Part shown: positions 16,044 to 23,138 of the stretch, piece by piece
Position numbering within the stretch: the first letter of the stretch is position 1
How the letters are laid out: the number at the start of each line of letters is the position of its first letter
Source: Rhizobium sp. C1
GTDB lineage: Bacteria; Pseudomonadota; Alphaproteobacteria; Rhizobiales; Rhizobiaceae
Direction of reading: 5' to 3'
Length of the DNA stretch: 64,000 nt
Assembly (NCBI RefSeq): GCF_021026335.1
Contig: NZ_JAJNCY010000001.1
Location: 372,001 to 436,000, forward strand
The notes under the pieces: generated by a model
Database searches by the model: none
The model's input: the letters and a program-made list of their open reading frames with translations, nothing else
What the model was told of the DNA's origin: nothing
Made by a program: the position numbers and the translations under genes

Positions 16044-17165
16044 TCATACCTGGACCTGACGGCCGGTGGCCTGGCGGAAGACTTCAAGCTGGAGCTTGAA
16101 CTGGACGATGCGGCGCATGGCGGCGCGCCACTGTGCGATCATGGAGAAATTGTTGATCTGCCAGCGCAGTGCCGTGTTGACCTGGTTAAACGCGCCGACC
16201 GCCATCATCAGCCCGCCGAAGGTGAGCTGGCCGGAGAAATAGGCGGGGGCTGCGGCCAGCACCGGCACGACGAGACCGCCCCAGCCGAAGCCGGCGGAAA
16301 TCCAGGTCAGGTTCGTCTGCGAGATGATGATCAGCCGCGTGGAGGCCAGCACATTGGAGAAGATGCGATAGAGATGCCAGCTGGTGGCGTAGACGGATTG
16401 GCGGGTGACGGTGTCGGTGCCGCGCGCCGTATTCGCCTCCACCAGCGCCTTGCGGAATTCGGCTTCGAAGGCGGCGCGGCGGTTGTTCTGGTCGACAAGC
16501 TGGCGGCCGACGACGGCGCTGAGGAATGTGCCGGCGCCGGCATATATGAGCGCGATCCAGACCATGTAACCGGGAATGGAGATGTGAACGCCGAAGAGCG
16601 TGATGGCGAAGGCGCCCGAGATCGACCACAGGATGCCGACGAAGCTCAAGAGCAGGATGGTCGACTGGAAGAGGCCGATGGAGAGCGACACCGTCCAGTC
16701 GGCGACATTCAGCGAATCCTCCTGGATGCGCTGGTCCGGGTTTCTGGCGCCTTCCAGCGTTGCATCCGGCGGCACGGCGCGGCCGCAGCTGTTCCACAGC
16801 CTGAGGAGATCGACCGCAAGGCCGCGGCGGAGCAGCAGCGTCGCCGTCTGCGTGAGCCAGGCCTGCGCCACGTTGCAGACGAGAAGCGCGCCGGCAATCA
16901 GCACGAAGATTTCCAGCTGGTGGCCGAATTCGGGAAGGTTTCGCTTCTCGATCGAATCGTAGAAGGGGCCGTTCCAGTTGTTCAACAGAACCTGGATGTA
17001 AGATGTCAGGCAGATGAGGATCACGAGACCGATGGAGAGAAGCGTGATGCGTGTTCGTGTCCGCGTGTGCCGTAGCGATCCGAAGACGGTACGCATCTGG
17101 AAACGGAACGCGTCGGTTTCACGATGGCGGGCCGTTACCGGGCGGATCGGGTCGATCGGTGTCAT
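16044..17165 (-). CDS. SbmA/BacA/YddA-type membrane protein without ATPase domain
   Basis: Inner-membrane protein of about 373 residues with five or six predicted spans (for example ITLLSIGLVILICLTSYIQV; IFVLIAGALLVCNVAQAWLT; GYMVWIALIYAGAGTFLSAV). The cytoplasmic motif NPDQRIQEDSLNVADWTV and the LVDQNNRRAAFEAEFRKALV segment match the ABC-membrane-2 domain of SbmA/BacA and YddA. YddA-type proteins (about 560-600 residues) have a C-terminal nucleotide-binding domain; this one stops after the membrane domain, as SbmA and BacA do. Substrates of relatives are peptides, bleomycin or vitamin B12. The start at 17165 is favoured. Confidence 0.7.
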   Translation of the reverse strand: MTPIDPIRPVTARHRETDAFRFQMRTVFGSLRHTRTRTRITLLSIGLVILICLTSYIQVLLNNWNGPFYDSIEKRNLPEFGHQLEIFVLIAGALLVCNVAQAWLTQTATLLLRRGLAVDLLRLWNSCGRAVPPDATLEGARNPDQRIQEDSLNVADWTVSLSIGLFQSTILLLSFVGILWSISGAFAITLFGVHISIPGYMVWIALIYAGAGTFLSAVVGRQLVDQNNRRAAFEAEFRKALVEANTARGTDTVTRQSVYATSWHLYRIFSNVLASTRLIIISQTNLTWISAGFGWGGLVVPVLAAAPAYFSGQLTFGGLMMAVGAFNQVNTALRWQINNFSMIAQWRAAMRRIVQFKLQLEVFRQATGRQVQV

Positions 17166-17245
17166 GGACTGCCTGTTGTTGCGATGCTGGTACAAGCTCT
17201 AACCCGGCGCGACGATGTTGCCAATCGGGGCGAGGCGCGGCACGC

Positions 17246-17690
17246 CAAAACCCTCGGGGAAAAACCTCTCCCGAGTTATCCTCCGGTGTTGTCGCTCTTG
17301 CCCCTGTCTGAGGACATCAGCTTCCGGAGAGCCACGCTGACGCGCCGCCCTGATGGGTAGTTTAAAAATACGGCGGAGCGCCAGCGCGACCCGTCGAGAT
17401 TGCCAAGGGGAGCCTCATCCGACTCCATTCCTCAAGCGCGGGCCGCCTCGCTAAACCGTCTGCGGAGGCAGACGGGTTCTCTGGCGTAGCCAGGCCGCCG
17501 AGCTATTCGCAGCCCATCGGGGGAAACGTTTCATCGAGGTTTTTGTCTCGATGCCGCCCGCGCCCCCTGATGCAATGTTCCGCACGTTACGAAACATCGC
17601 ATCAAGCTCTCCTCCCGCCTGAACCAACCGTCGCTGGCCCATCCGGTGACGGGAGGGGTTCAGGATAAGGGAGGTTGGAGAGAACGGGGA
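17246..17690 (-). ncRNA. Candidate structured RNA, unassigned
   Basis: About 430 nt without a convincing gene but with many complementary segments. A closing helix TTATCCT/AGGATAA joins 17662-17668 with 17276-17282. Two crossing 7-bp helices follow: 17657-17663 with 17619-17625, and 17650-17656 with 17611-17617. Local hairpins lie at 17569-17603 (11 bp, one G.U pair that forms only on the minus strand), 17532-17553, 17481-17493, 17456-17475 and 17343-17375. A terminator-like stem CTCGGG/CCCGAG with a short T-run follows the closing helix (17275-17247). It lacks RNase P, tmRNA, 6S and cobalamin signatures. It precedes the BacA-like gene. Confidence 0.45.
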
Positions 17691-17755
17691 AATTGAGGGA
17701 AGGAATTTTTTGGGCGACGCCCGCTTTAGGCACCTGAGGCAAATCCCCCAAGGTC

Positions 17756-17859
17756 GTCATGGTCGGGCCTGTCCCGGCCATCTGCTGACGAAGCCAAGCA
17801 ATTGACGGTGCAGCAGAATGTCTTCAGTAGCAGATCCTCGGGACAGGCCCGAGGATTAC
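17756..17859. repeat. Dispersed inverted repeat element A
   Basis: Two 31-bp arms (17756-17786 and 17829-17859) that are imperfect inverted copies. Each arm is itself a hairpin: ATGGTCGGG...CCCGGCCAT and ATCCTCGGG...CCCGAGGAT. Differences between arms are paired so that each hairpin stays intact. A second element of the same design lies at 46987-47117. Confidence 0.7.
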
Positions 17860-17910
17860 GGAGGAGAGCGCATGGATCAGCCTCTCGCCTTGTGGGAGAG
17901 GACGGGCCAT

Positions 17911-18207
17911 TTACTCCGCCGCTTCGATCTTCTTCAACTCGAACTTCAGCCCCAGAGCTTTCACAACGCCCAGAAGGGTCGAGAACTTCGGGTCGCCCTT
18001 GTCGCTCAATGCCTTGTAGAGCGCTTCGCGGGTAACGCCGGCCTCGCGGGCAATCGCGGTCATGCCGCGGGCGCGTGCGACGATGCCCAGCGCGTGCTTG
18101 ATTTCCTCCAGATCGCCATCCTCCATGACGATAGATATATATTCGGCCTGCGCTTCCTCGGATTCCATATATTCCGATGCGTCGAAAAGCTTGGTCTCAA
18201 CGGCCAT
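17911..18207 (-). CDS. HigA-type antitoxin (addiction module antidote)
   Basis: Antitoxin of 98 residues beginning MAVETKLFDASEYMESEEA, the standard opening of 'putative addiction module antidote' proteins. A lambda-type HTH covers residues 45-90 (GMTAIAREAGVTREALYKAL, then TLLGVVKALGLKF). It is the second gene of a toxin-first module. Its ATG lies 1 bp after the toxin stop (TGATATG). AAGGAG of the toxin 3' end gives the ribosome site. Two palindromes before the toxin gene are its likely operators. Confidence 0.88.
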   Translation of the reverse strand: MAVETKLFDASEYMESEEAQAEYISIVMEDGDLEEIKHALGIVARARGMTAIAREAGVTREALYKALSDKGDPKFSTLLGVVKALGLKFELKKIEAAE

Positions 18208-18208
18208 A

Positions 18209-18499
18209 TCAAAGCTCCTTCGCCATTGTGACTGCGAGTTGAATGTCACGACTTTGGCTATCCTTGTCGCCACCGCAAAGCAGGATCACGACGGTGTCAC
18301 CGTGCTTCACAAAATAGACCCGGTAGCCAGGGCCATAATCGATGCGCAGTTCGCCGATGCCGTCGAAATATTTGACGTCGCCGAAATGTCCGTCGCGGCT
18401 GATACGGGCAAGCCGGCGCAGTATGCGCAGGCGCGCGCCGCCATCCCGCAGCTTTTTCAGCCACTTCGTGAAAACAGGGTGCTCGCGGACCTCGATCAT
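18209..18499 (-). CDS. RelE/HigB-type toxin
   Basis: Toxin of 96 residues of the RelE/ParE superfamily ('addiction module killer protein'). It contains TKWLKKLRDGGARLRILRRLAR and then GELRIDYGPGYRVYFVKHGD, the beta-sheet and Tyr/Arg segment that in relatives contacts the ribosomal A site and cleaves mRNA. The C-terminal GGDKDSQSRDIQLA is typical of the subgroup. Toxin-before-antitoxin order is as in HigBA. Promoter and operators lie immediately upstream (18504-18548). Confidence 0.88.
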   Translation of the reverse strand: MIEVREHPVFTKWLKKLRDGGARLRILRRLARISRDGHFGDVKYFDGIGELRIDYGPGYRVYFVKHGDTVVILLCGGDKDSQSRDIQLAVTMAKEL

Positions 18500-18503
18500 C
18501 TGC

Positions 18504-18548
18504 GTGAACTGTAGTTCACATTATGTCCATGTGTCAACTGCAGTTCAC
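18504..18548. promoter_or_regulatory. Twin operators of the HigBA-type module
   Basis: GTGAACTGTAGTTCAC (18504-18519) and a near-copy, GTCAACTGCAGTTCAC (18533-18548). Both are 16-bp palindromes with centres 29 bp apart, close to three helical turns. They start 5 bp before the toxin start codon, fitting cooperative autorepression by the toxin-antitoxin complex. Confidence 0.7.
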
Positions 18549-18568
18549 AGTTCGAGACCCGCAAACCC

Positions 18569-20662
18569 TCACATCTTGCCCGCAACCTTGATCGCAAACG
18601 CATATTCCAGCGCGGTTTCCTCGAGCCGCTGGAAGCGTCCCGATGCACCGCCGTGGCCGGCGCCCATGTTCGTCTTCAGGAGGATCGGTTCGGAGCCGGT
18701 CGTGTGTTCGCGCAGTTTGGCAACCCACTTCGCCGGCTCCCAGTAGGTCACGCGCGGGTCGGTGAGGCCGGCGAGTGCCAGGATGGCGGGGTAGGGCTTG
18801 GCGACCACGTTGTCGTAAGGGCTGTAGGCGGCGATGCGCTTGTAGTCTTCCTCGGACTCGATCGGGTTGCCCCATTCGGGCCATTCCGGCGGGGTCAGCG
18901 GCAGGGTGTCGTCGAGCATGGTGGTGAGCACGTCGACAAAGGGGACGGCGGCGATGATGCCGGCGAATTTCTCCGGCGCCATGTTGGCCACCGCGCCCAT
19001 CAGCATGCCGCCGGCAGAGCCACCTTCGGCGATGATGCGGTGATAGGCGGTGAAGCCTTCCTTCACGAGGTGATCGGCGGCGGCGATGAAGTCCTTGAAG
19101 GTGTTTTCCTTGCCTTCGAGCTTGCCGTCTTCGTACCAGCGATAGCCCTTTTCCTTGCCGCCGCGGATATGGGCGATGGCATAGACGAAGCCGCGATCAG
19201 CGAGCGACAGGGCATTGGTGGAGAAGCTTGCGGGAATGGAGATGCCGTAGGCGCCATAGCCATAGAGCAGGCAGGGAGCGGAGCCGTCGAGCGGGGTGTC
19301 CTTGCGATAGAGCAGAGAGACGGGCACCAGCTCGCCGTCATGCGAGACGGCCTGGATGCGTCGGGTGACGTAGTCGTCCGGATTGTGGCCGGAGGGGACT
19401 TCCTGTGTCTTCAGCAGTGTGCGCTCGCGCGTCGCCATGTTGTAATCGAAGACCTGGCTCGGCGTGGTCATCGACGAGTAGGAGAAGCGGATGACGTCCG
19501 TATCATATTCCGCCGCACCGCTCAGACCGAGCGAATAGGCTTCCTCGTCGAAGGCAATCGCGTGTTCTTCGCCGCTCTTGCGGTCGCGGATGACAATGCG
19601 CGGCAGGCCGTCGCGGCGTTCCAGCCAGACGAGGTGACGCATAAAGGCCATGTGGTTGAGGATGAGGCGGCCGGCTTCATGTGGCACGAGTTCGCGCCAG
19701 TTCTCCTTGGAAGGAGATTCAACGGGCGCTTCCATGATCTTGAAATCCTTGGCACCATCGCAATTGGTCAGAATGAAGAAGCGGTCGCCACCCTCCGCCA
19801 GCTCATATTGCATGCCGGGCTCGCGGGCGACGACGAGCTTGGGCTCGGCCAGCAGGTCCTTGGTGGACAGCAGGCGATATTCGGTCGTGTCGTGGTCGTG
19901 AACGTCGATGAAGATGAAATCATCGAGCCGCGAGCCTCCGACGCCCATGAACATGCCAGGGTCGGTTTCCTCGTAGACGAGGCGGTCGGCCGATTGCGGC
20001 TGACCGAGAATGTGATGGAAGATCTTGGACGGGCGGTGGTTCTCGTCCTGCAGCGTATAGAAGAAGCTCTTGCCTTCCGCATCCCAGGCGCCGCCGCCGC
20101 CGGTGTTTTCGAGGATGTCGGACATGTCCTCGCCGGTCGTCAGGTTGCGGACGCGCAGCGTGAAGAATTCCGAACCCTTGTCGTCATAGCCCCAGACGCC
20201 CAGCGTGTGGTCAGACGAGCTCGCCATGCCGGCGAGGCGCAGGTATTCCTTGCCTTCCGCTTCCTTGTCGCCATCGAGAATGACCTGCCGCTCGCCTCCT
20301 TCGGCCGGGATGCGGAAATAATGCGGCTGCTCGCCGCCGGTGACGTAGAAGGAGCCATAGGCAAACGGGCCGTCCTTCATCGGAACGGATGAGTCATCTT
20401 CCTTGATGCGTCCCTTCATCTCGGCAAAGAGCTGCTTCTGCAGCGCTTCCGTATCGGCCATTGCCGCCTTCATGTAGGCGTTCTCGGCCTCAAGATACTG
20501 GCGGATTTCCGGGTCGAGAACCGATGTATCGTGGAAGACCTGTTGCCAGTTGTCGGCCCGAAGCCATTGATATTCATCCATGCGTGTAATGCCGTGGCGT
20601 GTATCTTCAACGGGCTTCTTGGCGGCGCGCGGGGCTTCGGGCAGGGACTTGAATGCGGACAA
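18569..20662 (-). CDS. ptrB: Oligopeptidase B (S9A serine peptidase)
   Basis: Cytoplasmic prolyl-oligopeptidase-family peptidase of 697 residues that cuts small peptides after Arg/Lys. The N-terminal beta-propeller begins with DTRHGITRMDEYQWLRADNW. The catalytic domain holds the Ser in AEGGSAGGMLMGAVAN, the Asp in LTDPRVTYWEPAKW and the His in MGAGHGGASGRF. The frame stays open far upstream because the opposite strand codes, so the start was chosen from a GGAG site before TTG (20662-20660), giving SAFKSLPEAPRAAKKP. It is divergent from the SQR-like gene. Confidence 0.92.
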   Translation of the reverse strand: MSAFKSLPEAPRAAKKPVEDTRHGITRMDEYQWLRADNWQQVFHDTSVLDPEIRQYLEAENAYMKAAMADTEALQKQLFAEMKGRIKEDDSSVPMKDGPFAYGSFYVTGGEQPHYFRIPAEGGERQVILDGDKEAEGKEYLRLAGMASSSDHTLGVWGYDDKGSEFFTLRVRNLTTGEDMSDILENTGGGGAWDAEGKSFFYTLQDENHRPSKIFHHILGQPQSADRLVYEETDPGMFMGVGGSRLDDFIFIDVHDHDTTEYRLLSTKDLLAEPKLVVAREPGMQYELAEGGDRFFILTNCDGAKDFKIMEAPVESPSKENWRELVPHEAGRLILNHMAFMRHLVWLERRDGLPRIVIRDRKSGEEHAIAFDEEAYSLGLSGAAEYDTDVIRFSYSSMTTPSQVFDYNMATRERTLLKTQEVPSGHNPDDYVTRRIQAVSHDGELVPVSLLYRKDTPLDGSAPCLLYGYGAYGISIPASFSTNALSLADRGFVYAIAHIRGGKEKGYRWYEDGKLEGKENTFKDFIAAADHLVKEGFTAYHRIIAEGGSAGGMLMGAVANMAPEKFAGIIAAVPFVDVLTTMLDDTLPLTPPEWPEWGNPIESEEDYKRIAAYSPYDNVVAKPYPAILALAGLTDPRVTYWEPAKWVAKLREHTTGSEPILLKTNMGAGHGGASGRFQRLEETALEYAFAIKVAGKM

Positions 20663-20785
20663 TGATCTTCTCCGGATGATCGGATGAGGGTGGGACTTCA
20701 CAGATAGAGCGCGCGAGAGGGGATCGCAAGACGCGTCGCCGTCCGTGTTCGGCCGCCATCTCTCATGCTTCCCCAATTCTTCAGT

Positions 20786-20823
20786 TTGACAAAAAATATT
20801 GAAATACATATATATTATGTATT
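20786..20823 (+). promoter_or_regulatory. Promoter overlapped by an inverted repeat
   Basis: TTGACA (20786-20791), 17-bp spacer, TATATA (20809-20814). The -10 box lies within the inverted repeat AATACATA-TATAT-TATGTATT (20803-20823). The arms are perfect 8-bp complements, so a repressor here would block polymerase directly. It drives the SQR-like gene. ArsR-type persulfide sensors control such genes in related bacteria, but none is adjacent. Confidence 0.65.
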
Positions 20824-20884
20824 GAATGTTTTTGGGGGCGGGGAGTGGTTCGCCTTCGGCCATGCGGAACAGGAGGAGACGTTC

Positions 20885-22168
20885 ATGGTGCATGTCGTTG
20901 TATTGGGCGCAGGGCTGGGCGGTACGATCATGGCCTACGAGTTGCGCGACGCGCTGTCGCGTGACGACAAGGTCACGGTCATCAACAGGGGGGATACCTA
21001 TTCTTTTGTCCCGTCCAATCCGTGGGTGGCGGTGGGCTGGCGCGAGCGGGAAGAGATCGAGGTGGATCTGAAGCCGGTTTTCGGCAGGCGCGACATTGTG
21101 CTTCGGCCGGAGGGCGCCGCGCGCATCCACCCGGCGGAAAACCGGGTGGAGCTGACGAATGGCGAGAGCATTTCCTACGATTATCTGGTGATCGCCACTG
21201 GGCCGGAGCTCGCCTTTGACGAGATCGAAGGTTTCGGGCCGGCGGCGAACACACAATCGGTCTGCCAGATCGATCATGCGCTGGCGGCGAAGGATCAGTT
21301 CGAGAAGCTTCTGAAGAATCCCGGCCCGGTCGTCATCGGTGCGGTGCAGGGGGCATCCTGCTTCGGCCCGGCCTATGAGTTCGCCTTCATTCTGGAAAAG
21401 GCGCTGCGGGACGCCAAGATCCGCGACAAGGTGCCGATGACCTTCGTGACCTCGGAACCCTATATCGGCCATCTGGGACTCGATGGCGTTGGCGACACCA
21501 AGGGGCTGCTCGAAAGCGAAATGCGGGCGCATCACATCAAGTGGATCACCAATGCCAAGGTGGAGAAGTTCGAGCCGGGCAAGCTCTTCGTCGACGAGAT
21601 CAATGACGACGGTTCGCTGAAGAAGAAGCACGAAGTGTCGATGGCTTACACGATGATGCTGCCTGCCTTTCGCGGCGTTGCGGCCGTGCGCGGCATCGAG
21701 GGGTTGACGAACCCGCGCGGCTTCATCGTCGTCGACAAGCACCAGCGCAACCCGACCTTCCGGAATGTCTTCGGGGTTGGTGTTTGCATCGCCATTCCGC
21801 CCATGGGGCCGACGCCGGTGCCGGTCGGCGTGCCGAAGACGGGCTTCATGATCGAATCGATGGTGACGGCGACGGCGCATAACATCGCCAATCTGGTGGG
21901 CGGTCGCGAACCGGACGCACAAGCGACCTGGAATGCGGTGTGCCTCGCCGACTTCGGCGACGGGGGCGTGGCTTTCGTGGCGCAGCCGCAGATCCCGCCG
22001 CGCAATGTCAACTGGTCGTCCTCCGGAAAATGGGTGCATCTGGCGAAGATCGGCTTCGAGAAATACTTCCTGCGCAAGGTCAGGCAGGGCAAGTCCGAGC
22101 CCTTCTACGAAAAGCTCGCGCTGCAGGTTCTGGGCATCGACAAGCTGAAGGAAGTCAAGTTCGACTGA
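20885..22168 (+). CDS. Sulfide:quinone oxidoreductase-like flavoprotein
   Basis: FAD-dependent pyridine nucleotide-disulphide oxidoreductase family member of 427 residues, closest in layout to sulfide:quinone oxidoreductase. The FAD dinucleotide fold is VVVLGAGLGGTIMAYELRD. The second strand region is DYLVIATGPEL. Two Cys residues at expected SQR positions are seen in GASCFGPAYEFAFILEK and VFGVGVCIAIPPMGPTPVP. The C-terminal region VNWSSSGKWVHLAKIGFEKYF fits the membrane-associating part of SQR. GGAGGAG supports the start. It would oxidise sulfide and reduce quinone at the membrane. Confidence 0.82.
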   Translation: MVHVVVLGAGLGGTIMAYELRDALSRDDKVTVINRGDTYSFVPSNPWVAVGWREREEIEVDLKPVFGRRDIVLRPEGAARIHPAENRVELTNGESISYDYLVIATGPELAFDEIEGFGPAANTQSVCQIDHALAAKDQFEKLLKNPGPVVIGAVQGASCFGPAYEFAFILEKALRDAKIRDKVPMTFVTSEPYIGHLGLDGVGDTKGLLESEMRAHHIKWITNAKVEKFEPGKLFVDEINDDGSLKKKHEVSMAYTMMLPAFRGVAAVRGIEGLTNPRGFIVVDKHQRNPTFRNVFGVGVCIAIPPMGPTPVPVGVPKTGFMIESMVTATAHNIANLVGGREPDAQATWNAVCLADFGDGGVAFVAQPQIPPRNVNWSSSGKWVHLAKIGFEKYFLRKVRQGKSEPFYEKLALQVLGIDKLKEVKFD

Positions 22169-22213
22169 GCAATTTCGAGCCGAAAGTGGGTACCGGTTTC
22201 GCGTCCGGAACTG
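22167..22213 (+). repeat. Rhizobial intergenic palindrome, copy 3
   Basis: Shortened copy (GAGCAATTTCGAGCCGAAAG to CGCGTCCGGAACTGAGG). The first bases overlap the TGA stop of the SQR-like gene, as in copy 2. The right outer arm is degraded (GGAACTG in place of GGAATTG). Confidence 0.65.
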
Positions 22214-22323
22214 AGGACTGCCCAAATACATGATCCCCTGGGGCGGAAAGCCATAAATCCGCCCCGCTTCGGGACGAGGGGGAATTCAACGTTCCTCCAG
22301 CGATTGCCTCTCGTCCGCTTTTC

Positions 22324-23067
22324 ATGAAAACGATTCTCGCACTCTCCATTCTTTTGGCCGCCACGCCGGCGCTTGCCGACACCTACACCAAGCAGGGACT
22401 GGTCGAGCCGAAGCTGCGCCTTGCCGGCAAGCATGATGTGCCGACCGTGGCGCTGACCTTCGATGCCTGCATGGGAGCGACGGACCCGCGTATTCTCGAT
22501 ACGCTGATCAATCAGAAAATCCCGGCGACGATTTTCGTGACGCATCGCTGGCTCCGGAAAAATGCCGAGTCCTATGCGCAACTGCGGGCGCATCCCGATC
22601 TCTTCCAGATCGAGAACCATGGTGAGAACCATATTCCGGCCGTCGACAGGCCGATGGATATTTACGGCATCAAGACCGCCGGTTCGCCTCAAGGTGTACA
22701 GGCCGAGGTCGAGGGAGGGGCGGCCGCAATCGCCGCGACTGGCGCGCCGAAGCCGACATGGTATCGCGATGCGACCGCCGTCTATAGCCCCGAGGCAATC
22801 CAACAGATCCGGTCCATGGGCTACAAGATCGGCGGCTATTCGGTGAATGGCGACGGCGGCTCGCTGCTGGGCGTCGAGGCGACCATCCGTTCCTTCGAGA
22901 GCGCGAAGGACGGGGACGTGATCATCGCCCATATCAACCAGCCGACGCACAAGGCCGGCGAGGGCGTGGTCAAAGGTATCGAGGCGCTGAAGGCGAAGGG
23001 TTACCGGTTCGTGCGCCTCGGGGATGTCCCGACCTCCGAGGGTAAGCTGGCGAAGGTTGGCGGCTGA
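22324..23067 (+). CDS. Polysaccharide deacetylase (NodB domain), secreted
   Basis: Carbohydrate esterase family 4 protein of 247 residues with a signal peptide (MKTILALSILLAATPALA). The NodB-domain motifs are visible: ALTFDACMG (motif 1, metal-binding Asp) and IENHGENH (motif 2, His ligands). PTWYRDATAVYSPEA and DGDVIIAHINQP correspond to the later motifs. It would remove N-acetyl groups from a cell-wall or extracellular glycan. It is downstream of the SQR gene, separated by repeat copy 3, so it is probably a separate unit. Confidence 0.85.
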   Translation: MKTILALSILLAATPALADTYTKQGLVEPKLRLAGKHDVPTVALTFDACMGATDPRILDTLINQKIPATIFVTHRWLRKNAESYAQLRAHPDLFQIENHGENHIPAVDRPMDIYGIKTAGSPQGVQAEVEGGAAAIAATGAPKPTWYRDATAVYSPEAIQQIRSMGYKIGGYSVNGDGGSLLGVEATIRSFESAKDGDVIIAHINQPTHKAGEGVVKGIEALKAKGYRFVRLGDVPTSEGKLAKVGG

Positions 23068-23138
23068 ACTTTGGTTTTAAGTCGCAACAGTTGCGCTGAC
23101 GTCGGCGCCCCTCTTTCATAAACCGGAAACAGCCAATC

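Noticed and set aside
14518-16059. Long open frame opposite selO
   Set aside because: Shadow frame; composition and lack of motifs mark it as non-coding.
17451-17642. Minus-strand reading frame of 63 codons in the structured region
   Set aside because: No ribosome site, odd composition, and it lies across the paired segments; it is more likely a by-product of an RNA or structured DNA.
17246-17690. RNase P RNA, tmRNA or cobalamin riboswitch at 17.3 kb
   Set aside because: No GAGGAAAGTCC, no tag frame, no GCAACTGTA/GCCACTG boxes; the true tmRNA is at 33 kb.
17196-17880. Insertion sequence or degraded transposon
   Set aside because: No transposase fragments and no target duplication; only hairpins and one dispersed repeat.
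20663-22231. N-terminal extension of oligopeptidase B by over 500 codons
   Set aside because: It is antisense to the SQR-like gene; oligopeptidase B has the normal length from the TTG at 20662.
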